Source of the DNA: Polaribacter sp. ALD11
Lineage (GTDB): Bacteria; Bacteroidota; Bacteroidia; Flavobacteriales; Flavobacteriaceae
Assembly: GCF_002831685.1 (NCBI RefSeq)
Contig: NZ_CP025119.1
Span: 531,001 to 595,000, forward strand
Reading direction: 5' to 3'
Length of the DNA: 64,000 bases
Shown here: positions 1-9,601 of the stretch, one piece after another
How the letters are laid out: every line of letters starts with the position of its first letter
Numbering within the stretch: position 1 is the first letter of the stretch
Made by a program: the position numbers and the translations under genes
The notes under the pieces: generated by a model
The model's database searches: none
Told to the model about the DNA's origin: nothing
Seen by the model: only the letters and a program-made list of their open reading frames with translations

Positions 1-327
1 TTTTTTTCCTGATTTATCTGCAACTCTTATTCCCCAAAAAGTTTCATACAAAAGGTTGTTATTTTCGAAGGTAACGCGACTAAAAGCTTCATTTGCACCG
101 TGACTTACAACGTCTAATAAAGTTCCTTTTGTATTGTTAAAGCGAGGCACATTATGATACAACGCAACGGTTATAGCATCTAAAATAGTAGTTTTTCCTG
201 CGCCAGTTGCACCTGTAATAGCATACAAACCAACATCTTTAAACTGTTCATTTTCAAAATCGATTACAATAGGGAAATCAGATTTTAATGAATTTATATT
301 TTGGAGTTCTATCTTTAAAATTTTCAT
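1..327 (-). CDS. sbcC: Nuclease SbcCD subunit C, N-terminal part
   Basis: The ATG lies at 327-325 and the gene runs off the left edge, so only about 109 N-terminal residues are seen. They contain an ABC-type ATPase Walker A motif, GATGAGKTTILDAI, about 40 residues in, after an MKILKIELQNINSLK start that is typical of SbcC/Rad50. SbcC is the ATPase of the SbcCD nuclease, which opens hairpins and trims blocked DNA ends. It begins 12 bases after the sbcD stop, so the two are co-transcribed in the order sbcD-sbcC, as in most bacteria. Confidence 0.93.
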   Translation of the reverse strand, partial: MKILKIELQNINSLKSDFPIVIDFENEQFKDVGLYAITGATGAGKTTILDAITVALYHNVPRFNNTKGTLLDVVSHGANEAFSRVTFENNNLLYETFWGIRVADKSGKK

Positions 328-339
328 AGCGACCTACTT

Positions 340-1542
340 TTATTGATTTTTAACGGATTGTAAAATTTCATTAAAAGCATCCCACACTTTTGGACTCTTT
401 TTTAAATCGTATCCCATTTCTTCACATTTTAGTTGAAAAACTTCCGTAGGTAATAGTTCTTTTATTGATTTTGTGTTTTCTAATAATTCTTCAATTCCTT
501 TATTTTTACGTTGATTTTTTAAGGCTGTTTTTAAGATTTCAAAGGAATATTTTTCGGCTTCTTTTTTTAGTTCATCGGTATTAATCGTGTTATTTTCGTT
601 TAAGACAATTTCTACCCAAGGTGTTAATTGAAAAGAGTTAGAAACGATATTTGGAAATTGCTGCATGCATTCAGACATTGTACCTGTAAGCTTGTGAAAT
701 TCTCTAAATCTAGGAACAACAACATCATCAATTTTACTAATTATATTATTTTCTAATGTTAAAACAACAATTTTCTTATCGTAGTTAATTTCACTAAAAC
801 TTAAAATATGAGGAGAACCAGCATATTTTACACGTTCGTTTCTGCCAATTATTTGAGGTCTGTGTAAATGTCCTAAAGCAATATAATCGAAATAAGCAGG
901 AAAATCATTCGCACCAATATGCCCTAAAGTTCCTACGTAAATATTTTGCTCACTATCTGAAACCGAACCACCTGTTGCAAATAAATGTCCCATAGCAATT
1001 ACCGGTGCATCTGTAGTATTAATAAGTTCAGATTGTGCTGCGGCAGCGTCGTAATGGTTTATTAATGCTGTTTTATATTTGTCTGTTAGTTCATCAAAAG
1101 ATTCTCCTGCAACTGCACGTCTAATATCGCCGTCACGCAAATAGGGTACTGCAGCAATAATTACTTTTTCGTTATTTATTTCGATTTTAAAAACTTCGTC
1201 TTCCATTTTTTCGGTTGCTTTACCAACAACCTTAATAGAAAGTGCATTTAAAATATGTTTTGGCGCATTTAGAGTGCCAGCAGAATCGTGATTTCCTCCA
1301 GTAATAATAATCGATTTACAAGAAGTGCCTTTTAATTTGACTAAAAAGCTATAGTACATTTCCAAGCTTTGGTTAGACGGAGAACCGGTGTCAAATACAT
1401 CGCCAGAAATTAATAATACATCAATTTTTTCGGTAATAATATAATTCTCTACCCAACTTAAAAACAAGTTTTGTTCTTCAAATTGAGAGTTTTCATGCAA
1501 TCGATGGCCTAAGTGCCAATCTGCAGTGTGAAGTATTTTCAT
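340..1542 (-). CDS. sbcD: Exonuclease SbcD, nuclease subunit of SbcCD
   Basis: This 400-residue protein is a Mre11-type metallophosphoesterase. The metal-binding motifs are visible in order: ADWHLGH with Asp8 and His10, GDVFD with Asp48, GNHDS around residue 85, and GHLHRP around residue 223. The length is normal for SbcD. It pairs with SbcC, encoded 12 bases downstream, to form the nuclease that cleaves DNA hairpins and processes double-strand ends. No consensus promoter was found in the 227-base gap before it. Identification is firm. Confidence 0.96.
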   Translation of the reverse strand: MKILHTADWHLGHRLHENSQFEEQNLFLSWVENYIITEKIDVLLISGDVFDTGSPSNQSLEMYYSFLVKLKGTSCKSIIITGGNHDSAGTLNAPKHILNALSIKVVGKATEKMEDEVFKIEINNEKVIIAAVPYLRDGDIRRAVAGESFDELTDKYKTALINHYDAAAAQSELINTTDAPVIAMGHLFATGGSVSDSEQNIYVGTLGHIGANDFPAYFDYIALGHLHRPQIIGRNERVKYAGSPHILSFSEINYDKKIVVLTLENNIISKIDDVVVPRFREFHKLTGTMSECMQQFPNIVSNSFQLTPWVEIVLNENNTINTDELKKEAEKYSFEILKTALKNQRKNKGIEELLENTKSIKELLPTEVFQLKCEEMGYDLKKSPKVWDAFNEILQSVKNQ

Positions 1543-1625
1543 TTCTTTTTAGCTTTTTTAGAACGATATACTAATATCATTTTTTCAAATAAAAATTCTT
1601 TCAAATAAACTTTTACGCTAAGCAT

Positions 1626-1760
1626 TTTGTTGGTTTTAAAATGAACCTTATGAACTTAAAAACCAAAATTCTTTATTTAGATTCCTGTTTGCACAGCGAT
1701 GACAGTTTTAACGAAACCGAGGGAAAGCCTCGGGAATTATTTTCACCAAAAACCAACAAA
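1626..1760. repeat. Imperfect palindromic intergenic element
   Basis: A 12-base inverted repeat (TTTGTTGGTTTT at 1626-1637, its complement at 1749-1760) brackets about 110 bases. The bracketed stretch includes a small GC hairpin, CCGAGG with a 5-base loop and CCTCGG, at 1717-1733. It lies between the mutS2 stop and the sbcD start. No coding potential was seen. It could be a MITE-like remnant or a local structured spacer; no second copy was noticed in the window. Confidence 0.4.
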
Positions 1761-1769
1761 TAAAAAAAC

Positions 1770-3977
1770 TTACTTTTTAACTTTTTCTACCAGTTCTAAA
1801 TTTGTAACTGCTGTTTTCGTAGTAAAAATACCATAATTAATAGTTACAGTTTTCTTGTCAATTTTATCAATAGTACCCACAGAATTAGAATCTTTAATAC
1901 GCACTCTGTCGTTAATTTGGTAATCGTACGCTGCTTTTTCTTGGGCAATTTTTACTTCTTCAATCTTTTTTTCTTTTCGAACTTCTACCACTTTTTGTAA
2001 AACCTCTTTTTCTACTTTTTGAATGACGTCTTGCATTTGTTTTTCAACAACTTTTGCTTTCAGTTTCTGAGATTTTGTTTTTGGGCTTATAGGATTTTTC
2101 TTGGCATACTTTACTTTTTCATCGACCACCCATTTGTTAAAATTGGTATTTAACTCTTTCTTATTATTGTTCTGAAAATACTTGTTTAGAAATTCGTTAA
2201 TTTTTCTTCCTAAAGAAAGCATTCGTTGGTTGTTGTCATACAATTCTTGAAATCCCGCCAATTTAGACTGAATTTTATCTTCCTTTTCTTGTAAACTTTC
2301 TAAATGTTCTAGTCCCTTAGATTTTTGTTTTTCAAGATTATCAGAATTTCTTTGCAGTTTGGTTCTTTCTTTTTGCAGCTTAGAAATGGTTTTATCTAAA
2401 CGAACTTTTTCTGTATCAACACGCTTTTTTGCTTTGTTAATAAGACTAAACGGAATTCCGTTTTTTTGCGCTACTTCAAACGTAAAAGAACTACCTGCTT
2501 GCCCAATAAATAATTTGTACAAAGGTTCTAAAGAACGCTCATCGAACTGCATATTTGCATTGGTTACATTTTCTAATTCGTTTGCCAGTACTTTTAAGTT
2601 AGAGTAGTGGGTTGTAATAATTCCGAAGGCTTTTTTCTCATAAAACTCTTCTAAGAAAATTTCTGCCAAAGCACCACCTAATTCTGGATCTGAACCGGTA
2701 CCAAATTCATCAATTAAAAACAATGTTTTTTCATTACATCTTCGTAAAAAATTACGCATGTTTTTTAAACGATAGCTATACGTACTTAATTGATTTTCTA
2801 TAGATTGATTGTCTCCAATATCTGTTAAAATTGCATCAAAAATATAGGTTTGACTGCGTTCATCCACAGGAATTAAAACACCACTCTGCAACATTAATTG
2901 CAATAAACCAATGGTTTTTAAGGTGATACTTTTTCCACCTGCATTAGGGCCAGAAATAACAATTATTTGTTGTTTCTCATTTAATTCTATAGATTGAGAA
3001 ATGGTTTTTACTTGCTGAGCATTATTTTTTCGCCATAAAATAGGATGTACAGCATTCTTAAAATAAATTCTTTTTTCTTTGGTTATTTTTGGTAAAATAG
3101 CGTTCATTTCTCTCGCATATTTTGCTTTTGCACCCACAACATCTGTATGTACTAAAAAGGCAAGATATTCTTCTAAAAGTGGCGTAAAAGGACGAATCTT
3201 TTCGGCTAAAGTTCGTAATATTTTTATAACCTCTTGCTTTTCCTCGTATACTAAATTTTGAAATTCTCTACTATACGCCAACGTTGCCTGTGGTGCAATA
3301 TAAACGATGTTTCCAGATTTGGAAGCACCTAACAAGCTACCCGCAACTTTTCTTCTGTGCATTGCAGAAACTGCTAATACACGCTGATTGTCTACAACCG
3401 TTTCTTTAATATCATCTAAATAACCAGCACCAATAGAAGAGGAAAGTGCACTAGAAAAACTTGCACCAATTTTACCACGAATGTTATTAATATCTCTTCT
3501 AATTTGCTTTAAAGTAGTAGAAGCGTTGTTTTTTACTTCACCAGAAATATCGATAATTTTTTTAATTTCATCATCTACAAAAGTGGTGAATTCAATTTCT
3601 TGAGAAAGTTCGAAAAACGTAGGAAACTGCACTTTAAATTTCTTGAAAAACTTAATAAGCTCGTTTACCGTTAAAGAAGTAGTCGCAATTTTTAGAAAAG
3701 CATCTGTTTCTATAAAACTATTTTCTATAGCCAAACGCTTTACACTTTCTGTTACATTGTCGAACCCATGATTTGGAACTCTGTTTTCGCTTTGAAAAGA
3801 AGACAGGTATTCATTCACCAAATGCAGCTCTATAAATAGTTGTTTTCTGCTAGGTATTGGCTGAATTTCTCGAACGCCTACTTTACCTAAGCCAGAAATA
3901 CAATGTTCTGAAACATGTTGTAAAACGGTAGCAAATTCTAAATCTTGTAATGTTTTTTCTGAAATATTTGTGCTCAA
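1770..3977 (-). CDS. mutS2: MutS2 family ATPase without a Smr domain
   Basis: This 735-residue protein has the MutS2 layout: an N-terminal core and lever region, a MutS ATPase with Walker A GPNAGGKSIT near residue 342 and a DEFGTGSDPELGGALAE Walker B segment near 425-440, then a long charged coiled coil (about 520-670). It ends in a small SH3/KOW-like segment (DYQINDRVRIKDSNSVGTI). MutS2 acts on branched DNA and collided ribosomes rather than on mismatches. Many MutS2 proteins end in a Smr nuclease domain of about 80 residues; none is seen here, so the protein stops after the KOW-like segment. A minus-strand -7 box CAAAAATA (read TATTTTTG) at 3999-4006 suits its start. Confidence 0.92.
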   Translation of the reverse strand: MSTNISEKTLQDLEFATVLQHVSEHCISGLGKVGVREIQPIPSRKQLFIELHLVNEYLSSFQSENRVPNHGFDNVTESVKRLAIENSFIETDAFLKIATTSLTVNELIKFFKKFKVQFPTFFELSQEIEFTTFVDDEIKKIIDISGEVKNNASTTLKQIRRDINNIRGKIGASFSSALSSSIGAGYLDDIKETVVDNQRVLAVSAMHRRKVAGSLLGASKSGNIVYIAPQATLAYSREFQNLVYEEKQEVIKILRTLAEKIRPFTPLLEEYLAFLVHTDVVGAKAKYAREMNAILPKITKEKRIYFKNAVHPILWRKNNAQQVKTISQSIELNEKQQIIVISGPNAGGKSITLKTIGLLQLMLQSGVLIPVDERSQTYIFDAILTDIGDNQSIENQLSTYSYRLKNMRNFLRRCNEKTLFLIDEFGTGSDPELGGALAEIFLEEFYEKKAFGIITTHYSNLKVLANELENVTNANMQFDERSLEPLYKLFIGQAGSSFTFEVAQKNGIPFSLINKAKKRVDTEKVRLDKTISKLQKERTKLQRNSDNLEKQKSKGLEHLESLQEKEDKIQSKLAGFQELYDNNQRMLSLGRKINEFLNKYFQNNNKKELNTNFNKWVVDEKVKYAKKNPISPKTKSQKLKAKVVEKQMQDVIQKVEKEVLQKVVEVRKEKKIEEVKIAQEKAAYDYQINDRVRIKDSNSVGTIDKIDKKTVTINYGIFTTKTAVTNLELVEKVKK

Positions 3978-3998
3978 TTTTTTAATTTTGATGTGTTA

Positions 3999-4006
3999 CA
4001 AAAATA
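3999..4006 (-). promoter_or_regulatory. Candidate -7 box for mutS2
   Basis: Read on the minus strand this is TATTTTTG, a full match to the Bacteroidota -7 consensus TAnnTTTG. It lies 21 bases before the mutS2 ATG. No TTG -33 box is seen at the usual distance, so support is partial. Confidence 0.45.
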
Positions 4007-4203
4007 AGAAACAATAGAGCTAAAAATAGAGAATCGATAGAAAAATATTTCTCGAAATAAATTGTAAAAATTATCTATATAAGTGTTGTTCTATGTAAAG
4101 CTATTTTAAACTTTACTTAATTAGATTTTTTATAAACTGAAGGTATTTGATACCTGATTGATAGTAGACGTCTATTGTAACAAGGATGTTTATACCTTTT
4201 TAT

Positions 4204-4249
4204 AAAAAAAAAACACCATATCACCTTTAATAAAAGGGATATGGTGTTT
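4204..4249 (-). terminator. Intrinsic terminator of the LRR protein gene
   Basis: The arms AAACACCATATC (from 4211) and its complement (to 4249) form a long, nearly perfect stem. On the minus strand it is followed by a run of about 10 T. It sits 13 bases after the stop of the 1163-residue T9SS protein and separates it from mutS2. Confidence 0.88.
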
Positions 4250-4261
4250 CAAAATGGGGGA

Positions 4262-7200
4262 TTAATTTCTATTTATAATAACTTTTCTTGTTGATGATTT
4301 TTCTTTGTTTGATAGCTTAAATAGATAGATTCCTTTAGCTAAATTTAAAGTTGTAATTTCATTTTTACCAATATTCAATTTTCTTGTATTAATTTCTTTA
4401 CCTGTTATCGCGTAAATTTTTAATGTTGCTTTTTCTAAAAGATCAATATTCATTTTTCCGTTTGATGGGTTTGGATACATTGAAAACGATAATGAATCAA
4501 ATTTTTGTGTGCTTAAAGCTGTGCATTCTGCTTGGTTATTTACAAAGGTTGTAGTTATGTCTTTGTTGGGCCAGTTTGTAGTAGAATATATTGCATTATC
4601 CACTTCAATACAAGTTAAATTAGGATTATTGGTCGTATCAAATTGTATAAAATTTGTGTTATTTCCATTTTTCACATTTAAAGATGTTAATGTATTGGAT
4701 GTTAAATTTATAGAAGTTAACGCACTAAGTGTACTTAGATCTAAACTTGTTAATTGATTATTACTAGCATTTAACGTTGTTAAAGCTGTAAAATTTGCAA
4801 TACCCGTAAAATCTGCAATATTATTATTGGCAACTTCTAAATTTGTAATTGTATTAATATTAGCTGTAAAAACTTTATTATCTGGTGTACCAGAGTCTAA
4901 GCCTAAATTTATCAAAGCCAATTCAAAATTAGCATCCGGAATCGTTGTCTCAATTGAAACAGTTGTATTATAGGTATTAGTAATTACAGGTGCATTATAA
5001 TCGAAATAAATGTTTGCTGTAGTATCAAATGCATCACCAATTACTGCTGTACTTTTTGGTTTTATTTTATAAAAAATCCAACCATGACTTGCTGGTTCAT
5101 TAGACGTACTATCTGCTAACTGAATGTTTTCAAAAATAAACTCAATTTCGTTTGTATTCTTAATTGCTACCCTATAATTATGACTTGCTGATATTGGTTG
5201 AAAGGTTGTAACATCTAAATCGGTATCTAAAATATCTTTTACAACAATATTTATTGCAGATGCTGTACCTGTATTTTGAAAACGAATTCTATAAGTTAAA
5301 TCATTTGGTACTTGCGTTGTACTAATTTTATTCCCCTCAAAACAAACAACATCATTAGGGTCGTAAGCATTTACAACAACATCAGAAAAAAGATGTGTGT
5401 TGTCTGTTGGTGTTGCATCGCCAGTTAAAGGTGTAATTGAAGAAGTATAACTTATGGTATCTCCTCCATTTACAGGGTTTACTGGGTTTATAGGTGTATT
5501 AATTGTAAAATATACATCGATATAACTTTCTTGAAAAGGGAGCAAGTTTGTATAATTCCAAGATAATGAATTACTTGTTTGTGTGTCTGGTGTTATACTT
5601 GCGTTGTTAAATACTTCTTGGTTCTCATTAAAATTTAAGGTTACAGTTCCAGAAGGTATAATTGTAGAACCATTATTTTTATAAAAGATTCTTAATTGTG
5701 TATCAAAACCAGGTCTAGATTCAGATGTTGTAAAAGAATATACTTCAACATCATTTACTTGAGCGTTTGCAGTGATACAAAAATCGATAATTTCTGTATT
5801 TCCAGAACCTGTAAAATTGGTTGTTTGCATTGTTGGTGTTACAGAAAAGAAAGAAGGGAAGTTAGGAATTATCTCAGTATCTATATCTGTGTCATTAATA
5901 TAAATGGTATAAGAACCATCTGTAGCACTAAAAGAAGAAGCACTTACATTGCTACTTACACTATTAATTCTTGTATTCACAGATTTTGTATCTGCTGCAT
6001 CACAACCATCATTATTAAAATCATAAGAAATTGTACCCGTTATTGTATTTGAATTTACAGGAACAAAAGAGCAATATTCTGTAAAATTTGTTTGCGAATC
6101 TATATTTAAATAGATACCAGCAGCAGCCGTAGCATCATCAACACAAATTGATAATAAATTAGGGTTATTATTTACAACTAAATTACTATTTGAAATATTA
6201 GAAGTGTTTCCATTCTTTAAATTTAAAGAACTTAAAGATGGATTAGAACTACACTCAAGCACTGTTAAATTACTAAAAGTAGATAAATCAAGAGTTGTTA
6301 AAAGGTTGTTTGAACAATAAAGATAATTTAATGTTGTAATAGTTGTAGCGTCTAAGCTGGTTATCTGATTTCCAGAGCAACCAAGGTTAGATAATAAATT
6401 ATTTGAAAGTGTATTTAGGGTGGTTAAGTTATTGTTGCTACAAATTAAGTTTGTTAAATTTGTATTTTGACTTACATTAAGAGAGTTTAAAGAATTGTTA
6501 CTACAAGACAATACTTTTAAGCCTGTATTTGAATTTACATTAAGAGATGATAGTTGATTGTTGTTACAAAATAATAATTCTAAGGTAGTTGAAGAGGGGA
6601 GCAGCAAACTAGTTAATAAATTACTTGTCGCATTTATTGTAATTAATCCTGTGGACATAGATGTGTCTAACATAGATAATTGATTTTCGTTAGTAACTAA
6701 GGTTTTTAAAGAAGAAGAACTAGGTAGTGTTAAACTAGTTAAAGAATTATTAGATGTATTTAAAGTAACTAACCCAGAAGCAACGGATGTATCTAAAATT
6801 GTTAAGTTATTTTGATAAGACAAAAGTTTCTTTAAAGTACTCGTTGTTGGTAATATTAAGCTAGTTAAAGAATTCGTATAAACAGCTAACTCTACTAAAC
6901 CAGTTGCCATAGAAGCGTCTAAACTAGTAATATTGTTACCCCAAGAATATGCATGTGTTAAAGTATTAGAAGTAGGTAAGTTTAAACTACTTATGTTATT
7001 GTTATAACTTTTTAAAGTAATTAAAGAAGTATTGTTCGTTGCGTTTAAATTAGTAATTTGATTGTTATAACACTCTAAACTTGTTAATGCTGTAGAAGTT
7101 GAAATATCTAAAGAAGGTAATTGATTATATTCACATTTTAAACTTTGTAATACAGGTGTATTTGCTAATATTAAATTTGTTAAAACATTATTATTTACAA

Positions 7201-7753
7201 TAGCAGATGTTAACGACGTTTGATTGGATAAGTCTAATGAATTTAGATTATTACTACTTGTAATTAGTGTAGTTAATGACCCCGAATTTGAAAGGTTAAG
7301 TGAAGCGATACCTAAGTAAGGATTGCTGAAAATATTATAATTTATATTATTAGAACAATCTAAATAGGCTAGTTGAGTTAAAGCAGACACATCTAAACTA
7401 GTTAAATCATTTTGACTACATGTTAAAGAAGTTAAATTGATAAACGCCTCTATACCCGTAAAATCTGAAATACCCGGAAAAATCATACCAGGACCACCTC
7501 CACCTATACATGTAGGGTCTGAAGGATCGGGACAAGGCCCCACCATATCTTCCCACCCCTGATGTCCGGAAATATTTAAAACAGTAATTAAAGCAGCTTC
7601 TGTTACTTGAATTTCATTGTCATTATTCGTATCTATGCTAGGAGAATAATTTAATAATGCTTGTTTAAATTCTGCATCAGGAATATTTACAATTTGGGAT
7701 AAAATTGTATTTGACATAAAGAAAAGTACAATTGAAAGTAATTTTAGTTTCAT
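4262..7753 (-). CDS. Secreted leucine-rich-repeat protein with T9SS sorting domain
   Basis: This 1163-residue protein starts with a signal peptide (MKLKLLSIVLFFMSNTILSQ). Residues from about 90 to 550 are some twenty leucine-rich repeats with a period near 21 residues, built on L-x-x-L-x-x-S-x-N-x-L. They are followed by beta-sandwich, DUF11/DUF7619-like domains (about 570-920, with YDPNDVVCFEGNK and FDYNAPV). A second short LRR block follows (about 930-1060), then a type A T9SS C-terminal sorting domain (FSMYPNPSNGKMNIDLLEKA to the end). It is exported by the Sec system, then carried to the surface by T9SS. LRR surface proteins usually bind proteins or glycans; the ligand cannot be told. The second LRR block between the DUF7619-like region and the sorting domain is unusual. 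Confidence 0.9.
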   Translation of the reverse strand: MKLKLLSIVLFFMSNTILSQIVNIPDAEFKQALLNYSPSIDTNNDNEIQVTEAALITVLNISGHQGWEDMVGPCPDPSDPTCIGGGGPGMIFPGISDFTGIEAFINLTSLTCSQNDLTSLDVSALTQLAYLDCSNNINYNIFSNPYLGIASLNLSNSGSLTTLITSSNNLNSLDLSNQTSLTSAIVNNNVLTNLILANTPVLQSLKCEYNQLPSLDISTSTALTSLECYNNQITNLNATNNTSLITLKSYNNNISSLNLPTSNTLTHAYSWGNNITSLDASMATGLVELAVYTNSLTSLILPTTSTLKKLLSYQNNLTILDTSVASGLVTLNTSNNSLTSLTLPSSSSLKTLVTNENQLSMLDTSMSTGLITINATSNLLTSLLLPSSTTLELLFCNNNQLSSLNVNSNTGLKVLSCSNNSLNSLNVSQNTNLTNLICSNNNLTTLNTLSNNLLSNLGCSGNQITSLDATTITTLNYLYCSNNLLTTLDLSTFSNLTVLECSSNPSLSSLNLKNGNTSNISNSNLVVNNNPNLLSICVDDATAAAGIYLNIDSQTNFTEYCSFVPVNSNTITGTISYDFNNDGCDAADTKSVNTRINSVSSNVSASSFSATDGSYTIYINDTDIDTEIIPNFPSFFSVTPTMQTTNFTGSGNTEIIDFCITANAQVNDVEVYSFTTSESRPGFDTQLRIFYKNNGSTIIPSGTVTLNFNENQEVFNNASITPDTQTSNSLSWNYTNLLPFQESYIDVYFTINTPINPVNPVNGGDTISYTSSITPLTGDATPTDNTHLFSDVVVNAYDPNDVVCFEGNKISTTQVPNDLTYRIRFQNTGTASAINIVVKDILDTDLDVTTFQPISASHNYRVAIKNTNEIEFIFENIQLADSTSNEPASHGWIFYKIKPKSTAVIGDAFDTTANIYFDYNAPVITNTYNTTVSIETTIPDANFELALINLGLDSGTPDNKVFTANINTITNLEVANNNIADFTGIANFTALTTLNASNNQLTSLDLSTLSALTSINLTSNTLTSLNVKNGNNTNFIQFDTTNNPNLTCIEVDNAIYSTTNWPNKDITTTFVNNQAECTALSTQKFDSLSFSMYPNPSNGKMNIDLLEKATLKIYAITGKEINTRKLNIGKNEITTLNLAKGIYLFKLSNKEKSSTRKVIINRN

Positions 7754-7775
7754 ACGTGTGGTTTTATATTTTTTT

Positions 7776-7783
7776 CAAATTTA
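7776..7783 (-). promoter_or_regulatory. Candidate -7 box for the LRR protein gene
   Basis: On the minus strand this reads TAAATTTG, a full TAnnTTTG match, 23 bases before the ATG at 7753. No good -33 box is seen. Confidence 0.45.
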
Positions 7784-7913
7784 AATTGATTATTTAAATT
7801 ATAAAAGAGGTAAAACCCTGTTTTATATTATGTTTAGGTAAATTAAAAGTTCTGTTTTTAAAGAGGAAGCTCAGGTTTAATCATTGTAATTTAATTCTGT
7901 CTATTATTAAAGG

Positions 7914-7921
7914 TATTTTTG
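7914..7921 (+). promoter_or_regulatory. -7 box of ung, decides its start
   Basis: TATTTTTG matches TAnnTTTG exactly and lies 16 bases before the ATG at 7937. The in-frame TTG at 7919 falls inside this box, so it cannot be the start codon if the promoter is used. Confidence 0.55.
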
Positions 7922-7936
7922 CCAAAAAATAAAATT

Positions 7937-8599
7937 ATGATAACGGCCATAAACGATAGTTGGCAATATATCTTGCAACCAGAATTTGAAAAACCATATT
8001 TTAAAGATTTAGTTAGTTTTGTGGATTCTGAATATGAAAATTATGAATGTTTCCCAAAACAAGAAGCTGTTTTTGCGGCATTTAATTTTTGTTCTTTAGA
8101 AGACTTAAAGGTGGTAATTATTGGTCAAGATCCTTACCATGATGAAAACCAAGCAAACGGTTTGTGTTTCTCTGTTAAAGAAGGAATGAAACATCCGCCG
8201 TCTTTGAAAAATATTTTCAAAGAAATTTCTGCAGATTTAAATCAAGAAATTCCTAAAAGCGGAAATTTAGAAAAATGGGCAAAACAAGGTGTTTTATTAT
8301 TGAACGCAACTTTAACCGTAAGAGCACATGAGGCTGGAAGTCACCAAAAAAAAGGATGGGAAATTTTTACCGATGAAGTCATTAAAAAGGTTTCAGAAGA
8401 AAAAGAAAATGTTGTCTTTTTACTTTGGGGTAAATTTGCTGAGAGCAAAATAAAACTTATAAATATTGATAAACACACTATTTTTACAGCTCCACATCCT
8501 TCACCTTTAGGAGCTTGGAGAGGTTGGTTTGGTAGTCGTCATTTTTCTAAAACAAATAATATTTTACAAAATTTGCAAAAAATCACGATAAAATGGTAG
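7937..8599 (+). CDS. ung: Uracil-DNA glycosylase (family 1)
   Basis: This 220-residue enzyme removes uracil from DNA as the first step of base excision repair. The water-activating motif GQDPYHDENQANGLCFSV is present with catalytic Asp near residue 65. The HPSPLGAWRGWFGSRHFSKTN segment, holding the catalytic His and the DNA-intercalating loop, lies near the C-terminus. The ATG at 7937 was chosen over an upstream TTG at 7919 because a promoter -7 box overlaps the latter. The gene converges on the following glycosyltransferase gene and the two coding ends overlap by 17 bases. Confidence 0.96.
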   Translation: MITAINDSWQYILQPEFEKPYFKDLVSFVDSEYENYECFPKQEAVFAAFNFCSLEDLKVVIIGQDPYHDENQANGLCFSVKEGMKHPPSLKNIFKEISADLNQEIPKSGNLEKWAKQGVLLLNATLTVRAHEAGSHQKKGWEIFTDEVIKKVSEEKENVVFLLWGKFAESKIKLINIDKHTIFTAPHPSPLGAWRGWFGSRHFSKTNNILQNLQKITIKW

Positions 8600-9596
8600 G
8601 TAATATTTGCATGTTACAATAAGGTATTAAAAGAGCTTCTAAAAGATCTTCTGTAGTATCAGGATAATTTACTTCAATAGTATTACTAGAATGAATCCAT
8701 TCTGCTATTTTGGGAACTTGTCTTTTAGTCAGTTTTTTAATTGTATGAACACCCATTTCTTTTAAAGCTAATGCATTACACTGTTGTTCATATTGGTTTT
8801 TCATAGGAACCACCATCAGTCTTTTCTTCAAAAATAAGGCTTCAGCTGGTGTTTCAAACCCCGCTCCACAAAGAACACCACTTGAAGTGGCCATACTTTT
8901 TATAAAGTCGAACTCATTTACAGGAAAAATAGTGATATTTTTCTGAAAAATTAACTTGTTAGTGTCTTTTGAAAAAATATGCCATTTTACAATGGGGATT
9001 TTAGATAAAATTTTAATTATTTTTTCGTGATGATATGCAGGTAGATAAACCGTAAAATGTCCTTTGTTTTTAACACCTTTATTTCTTATTTTTTGTCTGA
9101 TTATAGGTGTAAATATGGCAGAACTATAACTATTAAAATGAAAACCAAAACGTACTTTTGCTGGTGCGTAATATTTTAAAATAAGTTTTTCTAGATTAAA
9201 TTTCCCTGCTTTTGGAGACGCATTATCCAACACTGCATTTTGATGACTTAGAGAAATAATATTTACATTATGTAGCTTTGCTGCCCAAGCAGAAACGGGT
9301 TCAAAATCATTAATAATTAAATCGTAATCCTTTACAGGAAGGTTTTTAATTTCTCTATAAAAACGTGCTAACTTCATCTTTTTATAGCTCGTAATAAAAT
9401 CGATACCGCCATTTTTACCAAATGTAAAATTTAAGCCTTTTAAGTTGTATTTTATATCGAAACCTAATTCTAAATTAGTTTCATTTCCGCTAACTAAAAT
9501 ATCTAATTCTCCTTTTTGCTGTAGAATAGGGATAATCTCTTTAGCTCTTGTTAAATGACCATTTCCGGTACCTTGAATAGCATACAGTATTCTCAT
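8583..9596 (-). CDS. Glycosyltransferase family protein (GT28/MGT-like)
   Basis: This 337-residue protein begins MRILYAIQGTGNGHLTRAKE, the glycine-rich N-terminal loop of GT-B enzymes related to MurG and UDP-glucuronosyltransferases. A C-terminal donor-binding segment (SGVLCGAGFETPAEALFLKK) follows near residues 235-255. It probably transfers a sugar to an envelope lipid or glycan; donor and acceptor cannot be told. It follows the LpxH-like phosphoesterase gene after only 5 bases, so the pair forms an operon likely acting on the cell envelope. Its 3' end overlaps ung by 17 bases. Confidence 0.78.
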   Translation of the reverse strand: MRILYAIQGTGNGHLTRAKEIIPILQQKGELDILVSGNETNLELGFDIKYNLKGLNFTFGKNGGIDFITSYKKMKLARFYREIKNLPVKDYDLIINDFEPVSAWAAKLHNVNIISLSHQNAVLDNASPKAGKFNLEKLILKYYAPAKVRFGFHFNSYSSAIFTPIIRQKIRNKGVKNKGHFTVYLPAYHHEKIIKILSKIPIVKWHIFSKDTNKLIFQKNITIFPVNEFDFIKSMATSSGVLCGAGFETPAEALFLKKRLMVVPMKNQYEQQCNALALKEMGVHTIKKLTKRQVPKIAEWIHSSNTIEVNYPDTTEDLLEALLIPYCNMQILPTILS

Positions 9597-9601
9597 ATAT
9601 A

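Noticed and set aside
5696..6052. 118-codon plus-strand frame with many Cys and Ile
   Set aside because: It is the antisense of the DUF11-like part of the T9SS protein gene; the composition follows from the other strand, and there is no promoter.
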